From: Ignavibacteriaceae bacterium
GTDB lineage: Bacteria > Bacteroidota > Ignavibacteria > Ignavibacteriales > Ignavibacteriaceae
NCBI GenBank assembly: GCA_013388525.1
Contig: JACAFA010000227.1
Coordinates: forward strand, 1 to 46,767
Length of the DNA stretch: 46,767 nt
Direction of reading: 5' to 3'
Shown here: one piece after another, positions 19,001 through 26,886 of the stretch
How the letters are laid out: each line of letters starts with the position of its first letter
How positions within the stretch are numbered: the first letter of the stretch is position 1
The notes under the pieces: generated by a model
The model's database searches: none
The model's input: the letters and a program-made list of their open reading frames with translations, nothing else
Told to the model about the DNA's origin: nothing
Translations under genes and position numbers: made by a program

Positions 19001-19580
19001 TTAAGTGTTCATTAGCTTTATTGATAAGATAAATAAATTTCTGGTTTTGTGAAGCGTTTGAGAAATCTGTTGGAATTCCATTCCAAATGATTGCCACCTC
19101 CGAGTTTATTTTCTGAGCCAGTTCATTAAGCAATGCAGAAGTTATAATTCTTCCAAAATAAAAACTCTGTTCATCATCTCCTTTTACTTCCTGTATGAGA
19201 GCATATGGATTATAGTTTAAAAACTCCTCCAAAGTAATTGCTCTGTCTGGCAGGAAAATATTTTTGTTAATAGTCATTTTGATAATATTCCCGGATGATT
19301 TATCAACCAGCAAAATAAAATCAATGTTACTGCTTTTCAGGTTGTTGGTTTTAAGAATGGTCTCAACTTCAGGTGAAGAGAGTTCTAAGAATTCGTCCTC
19401 ACATTCAATAATCTTTGATCTTAAGGCATAAATAAAATTATTTGTAGCACTTACCAGCTGGCGGGATTGCTGGGAAATTAAAACATTATACATAACAGAA
19501 TAAAAAGCGAATGCTGAACCGCCCAGAATGAGTGCAACTATTATAAAATTTATTAAAAGAATTCTTAAGCTGATCCTCAT
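16038..19580 (-). CDS. Membrane hybrid histidine kinase with three receiver domains
   Basis: 1180 residues. Order: membrane helix (about 7-29), periplasmic sensor (30-245), membrane helix (about 247-268), HAMP (269-321), GAF (about 327-475), coiled coil (480-530), HisKA with H541 (SHELRTP), HATPase (about 640-755; NLLGNAVKF, DTGIGI, GGTGLGL), then receivers at about 779-893 (D828), 901-1018 (D950) and 1058-1176 (D1107). All three receivers keep the acceptor Asp; the second has lost the usual KP motif (AVKSND). There is no Hpt domain, so phosphate must move through a separate phosphotransfer protein or the kinase histidine itself. It lies between the CheY-like gene (15 bases) and the receiver-DHp gene (2 bases), in line with the pilus operon. 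Periplasmic sensing linked to pilus activity is inferred. Confidence 0.95.
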   Translation of the reverse strand: MRISLRILLINFIIVALILGGSAFAFYSVMYNVLISQQSRQLVSATNNFIYALRSKIIECEDEFLELSSPEVETILKTNNLKSSNIDFILLVDKSSGNIIKMTINKNIFLPDRAITLEEFLNYNPYALIQEVKGDDEQSFYFGRIITSALLNELAQKINSEVAIIWNGIPTDFSNASQNQKFIYLINKANEHLKDKNNFEVYSDGTESSDIIAAVYKPTLFESNQNNLYFIIFTSFEETGQLRATIRNLLLITGLAGIVLSLIFTSVFTQKLRKQISELSKATEQTYAGNFKHRIKIESKDEIGKLGDAFNKMLDELDKKERTKTEYSEFITLINQNPTLKEISDAALSKIINIGGFTIGALYSVDDDEISLISSYGFDVRENQKSGEITLHKRVLKTKEKLEIYSDESLPVINSGLMEIKAKYLLLLPIIYNNKITALLELYSITKPNEDVIDYLEKIKDQLAIGLTNSKVLVQMENFVSELKKLNEDYQKQNAYIVQQNETLVRLHNELKEQAKELERQKEKAEESTQIKSQFLASMSHELRTPMNSILGLTELILEKANLETKNKERLEVVLSSGKRLMNLINDILDLSKIEAGKMEIRYEDVILDEIIDEVSASITPLVNKKGIGFQIKRNIDTRTLISTDRGKVIQVLINLLGNAVKFTDEGNISLGISAQNENLVFDVTDTGIGISEEDKKLIFDEFRQADGSTTRKYGGTGLGLAISKKLCDLLGGSITVKSKLNEGSTFTFTIPLKYVETKPTEFQNKINIRSLIKNRKNPILVIDDDEEVRYTIGQYLLTKGYEVLFAEDGKKGLQMAIEHQPFAITLDVMLPEKDGWTVLRELKDEERTRDIPVIMVSIIGDKNVGYELGAFEYFVKPISSEKLLSAFSKLENLANKPIQKIVIVDDDELEFEKFKNEFSSDDIRIEYIKDSEFAFSKIAEVQPDLIIIDLLMSKVDGVTLSSKLKSNPKTKHIPIIISTAKELSEDERKSLNNIVESIAVKSNDHPLNILKIVRDRIEMQETASATIFKNETVTNSSVKENDSSNDEVSINQNFSAEVLIVDDDPDTLYTLDQIVQSCNCKTILTKSGKECLEILEQTTPDLILLDIMMPVMDGFQTIKQIKANKKWSDIPVFAVTAKAMKNDKDIVLKQGFSDYIPKPVNTAIVSFKIHKLISQLKAN

Positions 19581-19595
19581 AATTCGGATCTCCGC

Positions 19596-19964
19596 CTAAT
19601 TATAGCTTTGAAGGACTTTCCTGATCGTAATCAGTAGCTCGTCAAAGTCATAAGGTTTGCTGATAAAATCTGTGGCGCCCAATCTTGCAGATTCAATTGC
19701 GCTTTTTACGTCTGCGTATGCAGTTAATACTATTACTTTGGGGTGAGAGTTGTGATGATTTTTGATTTTCTGTAATAAGTCAAAACCATCTATTCCTGGC
19801 ATCATTAAATCTAGGAGAAGAAGGTCCCCCTTCCAGTTTGTTAAAACTTTTGCAGCTTCTTCTCCATCAGATAAATAGCTGGTTTCATATCCTACCGCTT
19901 TTAATTCCTCCGAAAGAACGGTGCAAAGATTAATATCATCATCTACTATAAGAATTGATTCCAT
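19596..19964 (-). CDS. Single-domain response regulator (CheY-like)
   Basis: 122 residues, one receiver domain and nothing else: acidic cluster DDD8-10, phospho-acceptor D52 (LLDLMMP), T-A at about 83-84 and KPYDF near the end. With no output domain it should act by protein contact or as a shuttle in a phosphorelay. Its start codon lies 2 bases after the secretin stop and its own stop 15 bases before the hybrid kinase, so it joins pilus structural genes to signalling genes in one unit. The C-terminal half closely resembles the receiver of the NtrC-type protein at 12000 (both have the DFISKPYDFDELL-type ending), which suggests duplication. Confidence 0.95.
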   Translation of the reverse strand: MESILIVDDDINLCTVLSEELKAVGYETSYLSDGEEAAKVLTNWKGDLLLLDLMMPGIDGFDLLQKIKNHHNSHPKVIVLTAYADVKSAIESARLGATDFISKPYDFDELLITIRKVLQSYN

Positions 19965-19966
19965 TG

Positions 19967-21205
19967 TTAAGGTGTTTCTTCATTACTGCCTTCGAACTGA
20001 TAGTACTTAATCCGGTTTCTACCAGAATCCATTTCTCTTCTCAATACATTTTCCCACTGAGGATTTTCAAATCTTTCCTGAAGAGTTGGGATAAGTTCTG
20101 TCTTTAAGAGTATAACAAGTTCTTTCTTTCTTACTACGGTTTGATCGTAACCGGTTAAATATCTGATACCGAATACCCACCATGGAAGATCTTTTAGAAA
20201 TGGAATTCCGTTTCGGGTTATTACTTCTTCATTCAGGAACAACCCACCTATTGCTGTCTCCTCTCCGTTGAGCATAATAACCTGTGTGGATGCAGTGGTT
20301 TTTCTAATTTCAGTAGTTAGCTCAGATGTTTGAAATGAACTTCTTTCAACAGCAACATTTAATAAAACATAATCTAATCCACCTTCTTTATGAATATATG
20401 GCGTAACGATTATAATGGTACCTGTTGGGAAAAATCTTTCAGTAGTATTTCCGGCAAAATCTCTTGTCCTAACTGAAAAGTCAGATCCGATTTGAATTTT
20501 TCCTTCGTTCCTGTCCCTAACAACTATACTTGGATTAGAAATAATTTCACCGATTCCATTCTCTTCGAAGAATTTAAATACGGCTGTAGCCTGTCCAAAA
20601 AAATCACCAATTCTAAAATCAGAAGTTACACCAAGTTTAAATTCAGGCTGAAGACCTTGCTGTTGCTGCTGTCCGCTTTCTTCACTTCTTTCAGTCTCGG
20701 TTCGCAGTACACCGGCTACATTTGTCTGTTCTCCGGATAATAAAAATCTCCAGTCAAAGCCAACTTTTCTTGCTTCCTGTACATCTATTTCGCAAAACAC
20801 AGCGGATATTCTAACTTCTCTCTGAGTTACAGGTGCATATGTATCCGGAGTTTTTTCTACTTCATCACTTGTTTTAGATTTAACGATGATGACATCTTCC
20901 TTCATTTCATATTGCAGCCCGGCAAAGTTTACTATCATCAGCAATGCTTTGTCATAAGGCATATTTGAAACTTCTATGCCTATCGGATCTTTCCTTTGTA
21001 CTGTCGAAACAATTTTTCTTCCCGAAACACTTTCGCTTACTTTGCTCAGCAATTCAATTGCCTGATCGAAGGGTAACGTTTCAGACATGGAAACTAATTC
21101 GTCCGGATTCTGATAAGTTTTAAATTGGCGTTCCCAGTACTGCTGCGGGAATGCAGCAAGGACGAATAAGAATGATAATACCAGATAAGAAATTATGTTT
21201 TTCAT
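19967..21205 (-). CDS. pilQ: Short type II/IV pilus secretin (PilQ/GspD-like)
   Basis: 412 residues. A signal peptide (about 1-20), one STN-like N-domain (about 55-110, PIGIEVSNMPYDKAL), a linker, then a bacterial secretin domain (about 130-395) with the conserved VGFDW, ISNPSIVVRDRNEGKIQIG, VLLNVAVERSSF and GLFLNEEV-GIPFLKDLP-like stretches. PilQ and GspD usually exceed 550 residues, so most N-terminal periplasmic repeats are absent. A Gln run (about 178-185) sits inside the domain where the gate is expected. It should form the outer-membrane gated ring for a pilus. It follows the PilO/PilP-like gene by 10 bases and precedes the CheY-like gene by 2. Confidence 0.9.
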   Translation of the reverse strand: MKNIISYLVLSFLFVLAAFPQQYWERQFKTYQNPDELVSMSETLPFDQAIELLSKVSESVSGRKIVSTVQRKDPIGIEVSNMPYDKALLMIVNFAGLQYEMKEDVIIVKSKTSDEVEKTPDTYAPVTQREVRISAVFCEIDVQEARKVGFDWRFLLSGEQTNVAGVLRTETERSEESGQQQQQGLQPEFKLGVTSDFRIGDFFGQATAVFKFFEENGIGEIISNPSIVVRDRNEGKIQIGSDFSVRTRDFAGNTTERFFPTGTIIIVTPYIHKEGGLDYVLLNVAVERSSFQTSELTTEIRKTTASTQVIMLNGEETAIGGLFLNEEVITRNGIPFLKDLPWWVFGIRYLTGYDQTVVRKKELVILLKTELIPTLQERFENPQWENVLRREMDSGRNRIKYYQFEGSNEETP

Positions 21206-21215
21206 ATTAGTTCTC

Positions 21216-22097
21216 TTAATTTTTACTTGTTTTTTCTAATTCTAAAGTTACTTTTTCGATAATTCCACCTTTATTCAGAATGAAACTGACAGTGTTATTA
21301 TCATAATCAATCTTTGTTAAGTACCCTAAGTAAACTTGTTCTCCTTCCCAGACTAAATAAGTATTCCCTTTAGTATCTGCAACGAATGCACCTTCGGGAA
21401 TTAAGGCAAGGAGTTTAGCTCCCTGGACATCAAGAAGGTTATCCACATTAGGTGGAATTTCATTTCTAATCAATGGATAGAAAGCATCATAAAGCGGGCC
21501 AGTGGCAAGATTATTTTCCTGCGATACAGCCGGTGCAAATCGGTTATCAGAAGAGTAATATATTTGAGCATTCATATCAAAACTAACAAGGAATAATGGA
21601 ACTCCATCTTTATCAGTTCTGATAAGATTGCCAAGTTTAAGCTTGTTTATTTTTTTCAATTCTTTACTTTGCTCAATAGCATAAATCAAAGAATAAACTT
21701 CGTTAAAATAACCGCTGCCGGAAAGTTTATACTGATGAACAAAGAATTCTTTATCCTTTACCTGATCAAGATATTCTACATTCACCTGTGTGTATGGCGA
21801 AAAATTACCAACAATATTGTTTATGAAATTGAAGAACTTAATTGATGAAATGTTTTGAGGAATGTTAAATGTTCTGGCAGAGAGAATAGAATCCAGTTCT
21901 GCTGAACGCTTTTCAAGAGACTGATACCGCTTAATCAGTTCTTCAGGATCAAAAACATTTGCATTAAGCTCATTAAGCTTCTCTTGCCTCTCGTTTATTG
22001 CACCTCGCTGAAACATAAACAAGTAAATACCGCCAACAGCAAGTATGATTATCAGTAAGGCAACTAAACCGAGAGTGCTTCGTAGTTTCTTATTCAT
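21216..22097 (-). CDS. pilO: PilO-like protein with C-terminal PilP-like domain (fusion)
   Basis: 293 residues. One membrane helix (about 9-29), a coiled coil (33-70) and a ferredoxin-like PilO domain (about 80-182), then a Pro/Asn-containing linker and a compact beta region (about 222-290) with GDTKGNTYLVWEGEQVYLGYL-like alternation as in the PilP/GspC homology domain, which contacts the secretin. In most species pilO and pilP are separate genes. PilO/PilP bridge the inner-membrane PilM-PilN complex and the secretin, and here both neighbours are encoded on either side. It overlaps the upstream PilM-PilN gene by 8 bases. The PilO part is well supported by context; the PilP part rests on position and beta pattern only. 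Confidence 0.8.
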   Translation of the reverse strand: MNKKLRSTLGLVALLIIILAVGGIYLFMFQRGAINERQEKLNELNANVFDPEELIKRYQSLEKRSAELDSILSARTFNIPQNISSIKFFNFINNIVGNFSPYTQVNVEYLDQVKDKEFFVHQYKLSGSGYFNEVYSLIYAIEQSKELKKINKLKLGNLIRTDKDGVPLFLVSFDMNAQIYYSSDNRFAPAVSQENNLATGPLYDAFYPLIRNEIPPNVDNLLDVQGAKLLALIPEGAFVADTKGNTYLVWEGEQVYLGYLTKIDYDNNTVSFILNKGGIIEKVTLELEKTSKN

Positions 22098-23637
22098 TTT
22101 GGTTCTGCTGCTTTGAAATGTTAAAATTTAGATTAAACTTATATGCACTTTTTTCCCTTAATTCCTCATACATCATGCTTTTTAGTAAAGCACCATCTAT
22201 GGAATAAGCAAAATCTGTGAGTGTATTTCGGGTGAGTGAATATCCTTCAGTAACAACGGATTTTCCTTCTTCTTTAGTTAAAGTTGATATCCACAAATTG
22301 TTATTCTTACTACAAAAATCTGAAATATTAGCTAATGTATTTTTCCAGACACCAGCACCAGCGGATGCCGAATCCAGAATAGCCTGTGTTTGGTCGAAAC
22401 TACTTATTTTCCCTTCGATAGCAGCAATCTTACTTAACATTTCCTGATTTTGTCTTAATAATATTGTCTTTTCTTCAATTTCCTTATCAAGCTCTGCCAT
22501 CTTTTTGTTATTCTGTAAAACTTGTTGAGTAATCAGAAAAGCAGCAAGAAATAATAATGGAAGTATCGCGTAACTATGCCAGGAAAATTGAAATGCTTTT
22601 TGTTCTTCTTTTATGCTCTTTGGAAGAATATGAATTCCGTGATGTTCTTTATTCAGTTCATCAAAATAATCTGTAGCGATTGCTACCGGAACACTAAATG
22701 TTGAAAACTTTTCACGGGTTTCTTCATCAAGAGCAGAAAGATCAAAATCATCGAATTCAAGCCTGCTTACATTTGCTTCCGGGAAAGTTCCATAGAAGGA
22801 TAAAATTAAATTTTCGGAATCATCTTCACCACAAACAACTATATTATCAAGAGAAGAGATACCGCCATTCTCCATTTCAAGAAGAATCTTAGAAAAATAA
22901 ACATCATAAGTGTGAAGGTTTTGCGTTCCAATATCAAGAGTTGTTCCTATGTGTTTTAGTCTTCTTCCTTGTAAGAATATCAACTTGCTATATTCTTTTC
23001 CTATATATACAATCAAAGAATGATCATCAGGGAAGAATTTTTTCCTTTTTGCAACGTAGTAGGCTAAAGAAACATCAGCGCTTTTAATTGTTGGAATTTT
23101 AAAACTTCTTTTACCGCGCTGCTTGGCTAATGTATTAACAAGATTCACACATCCGATATCACCCACAACAAAGACGGATAGTAAGGCTTTGTCAGACAGC
23201 TCAATATAATCAAGACTGTCCTGGTCCACATTAATATTCTTGGTCTCAAGAATATCAGCGATAATTTCCTGTTTTAATTTAGCAGGTTTGGGCGCTCTTG
23301 CTCCTTCAAAAACATGATAATAAATAGCCGGTTCAGTTAAAGCGGGTATAAAATTATACTTGCTCAAATTAAATCCTCTAAGCGCTGCACTTATTTCAGT
23401 GATGCTTGAGGAATCGAGATCGCTTTTAATAGAAGCTGATTCTTCCAGACCTTCTACATCAAGCGCTTCACCCTCAATCCGAAAGCCGGATACATTTTCT
23501 TCCATTTGAGCAGCAGATTTAATGAGACTAACTGATGCTGTTTTAAGAACAGAAGGTTTTTTACCTTCGCTATCCTTTTCTATCACAGCGAGTTTAGTAT
23601 CATTTCCTTCACAATAGATACATACTAGTTGTTTCAT
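22090..23637 (-). CDS. pilM: PilM-PilN fusion: actin-like ATPase joined to membrane alignment protein
   Basis: 515 residues in one frame. Residues 1-330 form a PilM-like actin fold (CIYCEGNDTKLAVIE start, SADVSLAYYVAKRKK, LIVYIGKEYSKLIFLQG, VVCGEDD). At 335-346 the sequence turns into HILPKSIKEEQK, matching the NLLP-type cytoplasmic motif with which PilN begins and by which PilN binds PilM. A membrane helix (355-372), a coiled coil (375-410) and a PilN-like periplasmic domain (411-510) follow. In other species PilM binds the PilN N-terminal peptide in trans; here the contact is covalent. The 5' end overlaps the pilT-like gene by 4 bases and the 3' end overlaps the PilO-like gene by 8, implying translational coupling. 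Confidence 0.87.
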   Translation of the reverse strand: MKQLVCIYCEGNDTKLAVIEKDSEGKKPSVLKTASVSLIKSAAQMEENVSGFRIEGEALDVEGLEESASIKSDLDSSSITEISAALRGFNLSKYNFIPALTEPAIYYHVFEGARAPKPAKLKQEIIADILETKNINVDQDSLDYIELSDKALLSVFVVGDIGCVNLVNTLAKQRGKRSFKIPTIKSADVSLAYYVAKRKKFFPDDHSLIVYIGKEYSKLIFLQGRRLKHIGTTLDIGTQNLHTYDVYFSKILLEMENGGISSLDNIVVCGEDDSENLILSFYGTFPEANVSRLEFDDFDLSALDEETREKFSTFSVPVAIATDYFDELNKEHHGIHILPKSIKEEQKAFQFSWHSYAILPLLFLAAFLITQQVLQNNKKMAELDKEIEEKTILLRQNQEMLSKIAAIEGKISSFDQTQAILDSASAGAGVWKNTLANISDFCSKNNNLWISTLTKEEGKSVVTEGYSLTRNTLTDFAYSIDGALLKSMMYEELREKSAYKFNLNFNISKQQNQNE

Positions 23638-24863
23638 TTTGCAGACAATAATTGGTTTATTCTTGTTTTATTATTTGAATAGGTTATCGCTGTTTCTAAC
23701 GATATCCTTTTCAGGTCGTAAAGACGCTTTAAATCCTGTTCCATTGTTATCATACCCAGTTGTCCACCTTGATTTATCATCATATAAATTTCTCCAAGGT
23801 TATTATTCTTTATGGCAGCTTTTACACTGGGCGTGACTATTAAAACTTCTTTTGCAAGTATTAGTTTACCGTCAAGACTTGGTACAAGCTTTTGTGAGAC
23901 GACTGAAATAAGTACATCTGCAAGTCTGTTGCGAACTCTTTCTTGTTCAACAGGATTCACTTCTGCAACAATTCTTTCCAGCGATTCAGTAGCAGAAGAA
24001 GTATGAAGTGTTGAAAACACTTTATGTCCGGTATCTGTAACTTCTAACGCAGCCATTATAGTATCAGGATCTCTCATTTCACCTATTATTATAATATCAG
24101 GGTCTTGTCGTAATGATTGAACCACACCTTCTTTAAATGAGAGAACATCTCTTCCAACCTCTCTGTGTTTTATAAGACAAAAGTTTGAGGTATGAACATA
24201 CTCAATTGGTGCGGCGATTATTATTACGTGAGCCGGATCAAATTTGTTATGATGATCAACTATTGAATCCAGGGTTGTAGATTTTCCTGAACCGGTTATA
24301 CCTGTAATAAGTGTTAATCCGAATTTAATATAATTATGGCTGAGATATTTAATTGTGTTCTGATGAAATTCTAATGAAGCAAGCGGACGAATTGAGGTAT
24401 TGATTGCTCTCATATTACAAGTTAAAGTATCAAGATCAAAGTATGCATCTGCTCTAAACCTTACATTAATTTTTCGTCTCTCATAGAAAAATGTATAGCT
24501 AAAATCTAAATTCCTGGTAGTAGCTATATATTTCTTTTGGTTAGAATTGAAAAGGTTTGCAATAATAAGTGCAGCTTCATCTTCAGTAAATTGTGGTAAG
24601 TCTTTTACTCTCTCAAGCTTTCCATGAATTCTCATCCATATATAACCTTCGTTTCCATGTCCTCCAATTTCTATATCAGACGCATCACGTTCAATCATTG
24701 AGGTTAGAACTTTGTTTACAAATTTCCTTAGAAGAACTTTATCCTCTTCCATCAACTTATTGCTGTTTTCAAGGATGTAACTGACCCTGTCAGGACCATA
24801 AAGTGAGTCAGGAATTGTAGAAACAAAATCTGATAGTATCTTTTTTTCGTCTGTAATTACCAA
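23634..24863 (-). CDS. pilT: PilT-like pilus retraction ATPase with altered Asp box
   Basis: 409 residues of the secretion-ATPase family without the MshEN domain and without the zinc tetracysteine of PilB, so the retraction (PilT/PilU) branch. Walker A GITGSGKST is at 188-196, Walker B IIIIGEMRD ends at 265 with the catalytic E262, and a TGH/TLHT His box lies at about 278-288. The Asp box, normally EDPIE, reads AAPIEY (A217-A218, E221 kept). N- and C-termini are longer than in typical PilT (about 345-370 residues). Start is taken at TTG 24863, the first start in frame; its ribosome-binding site is poor. First gene of the run pilT-pilMN-pilOP-secretin-regulators, separated by 211 bases from pilB. 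Confidence 0.88.
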   Translation of the reverse strand: MVITDEKKILSDFVSTIPDSLYGPDRVSYILENSNKLMEEDKVLLRKFVNKVLTSMIERDASDIEIGGHGNEGYIWMRIHGKLERVKDLPQFTEDEAALIIANLFNSNQKKYIATTRNLDFSYTFFYERRKINVRFRADAYFDLDTLTCNMRAINTSIRPLASLEFHQNTIKYLSHNYIKFGLTLITGITGSGKSTTLDSIVDHHNKFDPAHVIIIAAPIEYVHTSNFCLIKHREVGRDVLSFKEGVVQSLRQDPDIIIIGEMRDPDTIMAALEVTDTGHKVFSTLHTSSATESLERIVAEVNPVEQERVRNRLADVLISVVSQKLVPSLDGKLILAKEVLIVTPSVKAAIKNNNLGEIYMMINQGGQLGMITMEQDLKRLYDLKRISLETAITYSNNKTRINQLLSAK

Positions 24864-25041
24864 AGTATCACTTTCAACTTTATTTAATAATATTAACTAC
24901 TTTAAGAACTCATAACATCTTTTATTCCAACAAAAATATCACTGTAAACAAATATTACATTAAATAATATGTAAAACCTACTACAATATATGAAATTGTA
25001 ACTATTTGTAAAATATTTTAACTGAAAAATTAACTCAACCT

Positions 25042-25058
25042 GGTAAGTAAAACTTACC
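25042..25058 (-). terminator. Possible terminator after pilB
   Basis: GGTAAGT (25042-25048) pairs with ACTTACC (25052-25058) around AAA, 16 bases past the pilB stop. On the minus strand a T-run (TTAATTTTT) starts about 10 bases after the stem, so termination may be partial. The rest of the 211-base gap to pilT is AT-rich and must hold any separate pilT promoter, but I see no clear boxes. Confidence 0.45.
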
Positions 25059-25074
25059 ACCATTTTTTAAATAA

Positions 25075-26868
25075 TTATTCTTCCATAGTTGAAGAAAGAA
25101 CTTCTTCAATAGAAGTCAAACCCATCTTAACTTTTTCAAGACCAGCTTCTCTTAAACTAAGAGAGCCATCTTTCTTCGCCTGAATTCTTATAGCCTCCTC
25201 ATCAACTTCTTCACCTGAGCGAACAATAATTTGTCTTACCTCTTTAGTAAAGTATAATGCTTCGTGAATCGCCATTCTACCTTTATATCCTGTTTGATTA
25301 CATTCCTCACAACCAACTGCACGATACACATCAATATTTTTCCAATCGTCTATGTTTAATCCCGCCGCTTGCATCACTGCTTCATCAAGTGTTGTAACTT
25401 TCTTTTTACATTTTGTGCAAAGCTTGCGAATCAATCTTTGTGCCACTATCAGATTAATTGCATAAGCAATCAAAAAAGGTTCGATACCCATTTTATACAA
25501 TCTTGCAACGGCACTTGGGGCGTCATTAGTATGTAATGTTGAAAATGTAAGGTGACCGGTATTGGCAAGTTTAATAGCAGTTTCTGCTGTTTCTTTATCT
25601 CTCATCTCACCAACTAAAACTATATCAGGATCGTGACGCAGGATTGATCTGATAGCCTGTTCAAAGTTCATTTTGTACCCAATCTTCAACTGTCTTGCAC
25701 CTTCAATAACATATTCAACCGGGTCTTCCACTGTAAGAACATTTACTTCCGGATTAATTACCTGATACAATGCTGCAACGAGTGTTGTACTTTTTCCACT
25801 TCCGGTTGGTCCTGTAAGAATAACCATTCCCTGAGGTTGACTTATTGCTTTAACGAAATTCTGGCGGGCGATACCCATCAAGCCTAATTTATCGAGATCT
25901 CTTATTACTTTTCTGTCATCCAGAATTCTTATTACCACACTTTCAAATTTATTTTTAAGTTCAGTTCCAACCATTGGTAAAACTGAAACTCTGAATCTTA
26001 TAACATAACCGTCAATCTCTCTTTGAATAAAACCATCCTGAGCCATCTCACGCTCGAATCTATCCATCCCTTTACCACGATCTTTAACTACTGCAATAAC
26101 AGCTTCGGGAAGAGTATTTTCCTGAACATGCCATAGTCGCAACGCTCCGTCAATCCTCATACATATTTCTGTACGGTGACCACTACACGGTATAAAGTGA
26201 ATATCACTGGCTCCCTTTCTCACTCCTTCAACTAATGCTCCTTCTACGAGATTAATCAGAGCACTCTTATTGATTTCTGCATCAAGTTCTTCTTCATCAA
26301 GATCAGCATCTTTGTCTTCAACAGGAATGAAACTTTCATCATCATCGGATATTGCTTTTAAGTAAACATTTTCCGGCGGAAGGATTTTTTCAACTAAAGT
26401 TTCATAGTCTCTCTTCTTGATAAAAATCACTTCATATCTTTGAGCATTCAGACCAAAGGCAACTTTAGGTATATTTCTATCGGTGGGATCTATGGCAGCA
26501 ATAATCAGCTTATCTTTCTGACGCTCATCATACATAAAGGGAATAATTTTATGCCTGAGCATTATGTCCTTGAGTTCCTCTCCGGAATTTTCTATCATTT
26601 TCCGGATTGCATCTAATCTATCCGCAGGAATTTCGTAAGAATCAATATCCAATTCCCGAAAAGCATAAAGGATTGCTACCTCTCTGAATATTACATCGTG
26701 CTCGTAATTAAATTCATCAACAAGAATTTGAGCGAGATTGCGTCTTAACTTATTTCTGTCATTTAATTTTGCATTCAACGCTTTCTCTAAAGTAGCAGCA
26801 TCAATTATCCCCTTTTTGTAAAGGAGGTAACCAATTTTATCAGTCATTTCCAAATTTGTTTCAATCAC
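25075..26868 (-). CDS. pilB: PilB/GspE-type pilus assembly ATPase
   Basis: 597 residues. N-terminal MshEN/T2SSE_N-like helical domain (about 10-160) is followed by an acidic linker (170-200). The ATPase core has Walker A GPTGSGKST (353-361), an intact Asp box EDPVEY (381-386), Walker B VLVGEMRD and a TGH...TLHTN His box. The zinc site is CTKC (484-487) with CEEC (520-523), the tetracysteine typical of PilB/GspE extension motors. The start is GTG at 26868, 5 bases after AGGTGA. It powers pilin polymerisation on the platform protein encoded 18 bases upstream (pilC). The gene order pilins-pilC-pilB is kept together, apart from the pilT group. Confidence 0.95.
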   Translation of the reverse strand: MIETNLEMTDKIGYLLYKKGIIDAATLEKALNAKLNDRNKLRRNLAQILVDEFNYEHDVIFREVAILYAFRELDIDSYEIPADRLDAIRKMIENSGEELKDIMLRHKIIPFMYDERQKDKLIIAAIDPTDRNIPKVAFGLNAQRYEVIFIKKRDYETLVEKILPPENVYLKAISDDDESFIPVEDKDADLDEEELDAEINKSALINLVEGALVEGVRKGASDIHFIPCSGHRTEICMRIDGALRLWHVQENTLPEAVIAVVKDRGKGMDRFEREMAQDGFIQREIDGYVIRFRVSVLPMVGTELKNKFESVVIRILDDRKVIRDLDKLGLMGIARQNFVKAISQPQGMVILTGPTGSGKSTTLVAALYQVINPEVNVLTVEDPVEYVIEGARQLKIGYKMNFEQAIRSILRHDPDIVLVGEMRDKETAETAIKLANTGHLTFSTLHTNDAPSAVARLYKMGIEPFLIAYAINLIVAQRLIRKLCTKCKKKVTTLDEAVMQAAGLNIDDWKNIDVYRAVGCEECNQTGYKGRMAIHEALYFTKEVRQIIVRSGEEVDEEAIRIQAKKDGSLSLREAGLEKVKMGLTSIEEVLSSTMEE

Positions 26869-26886
26869 GTGCTCACCTGTTTCCTT

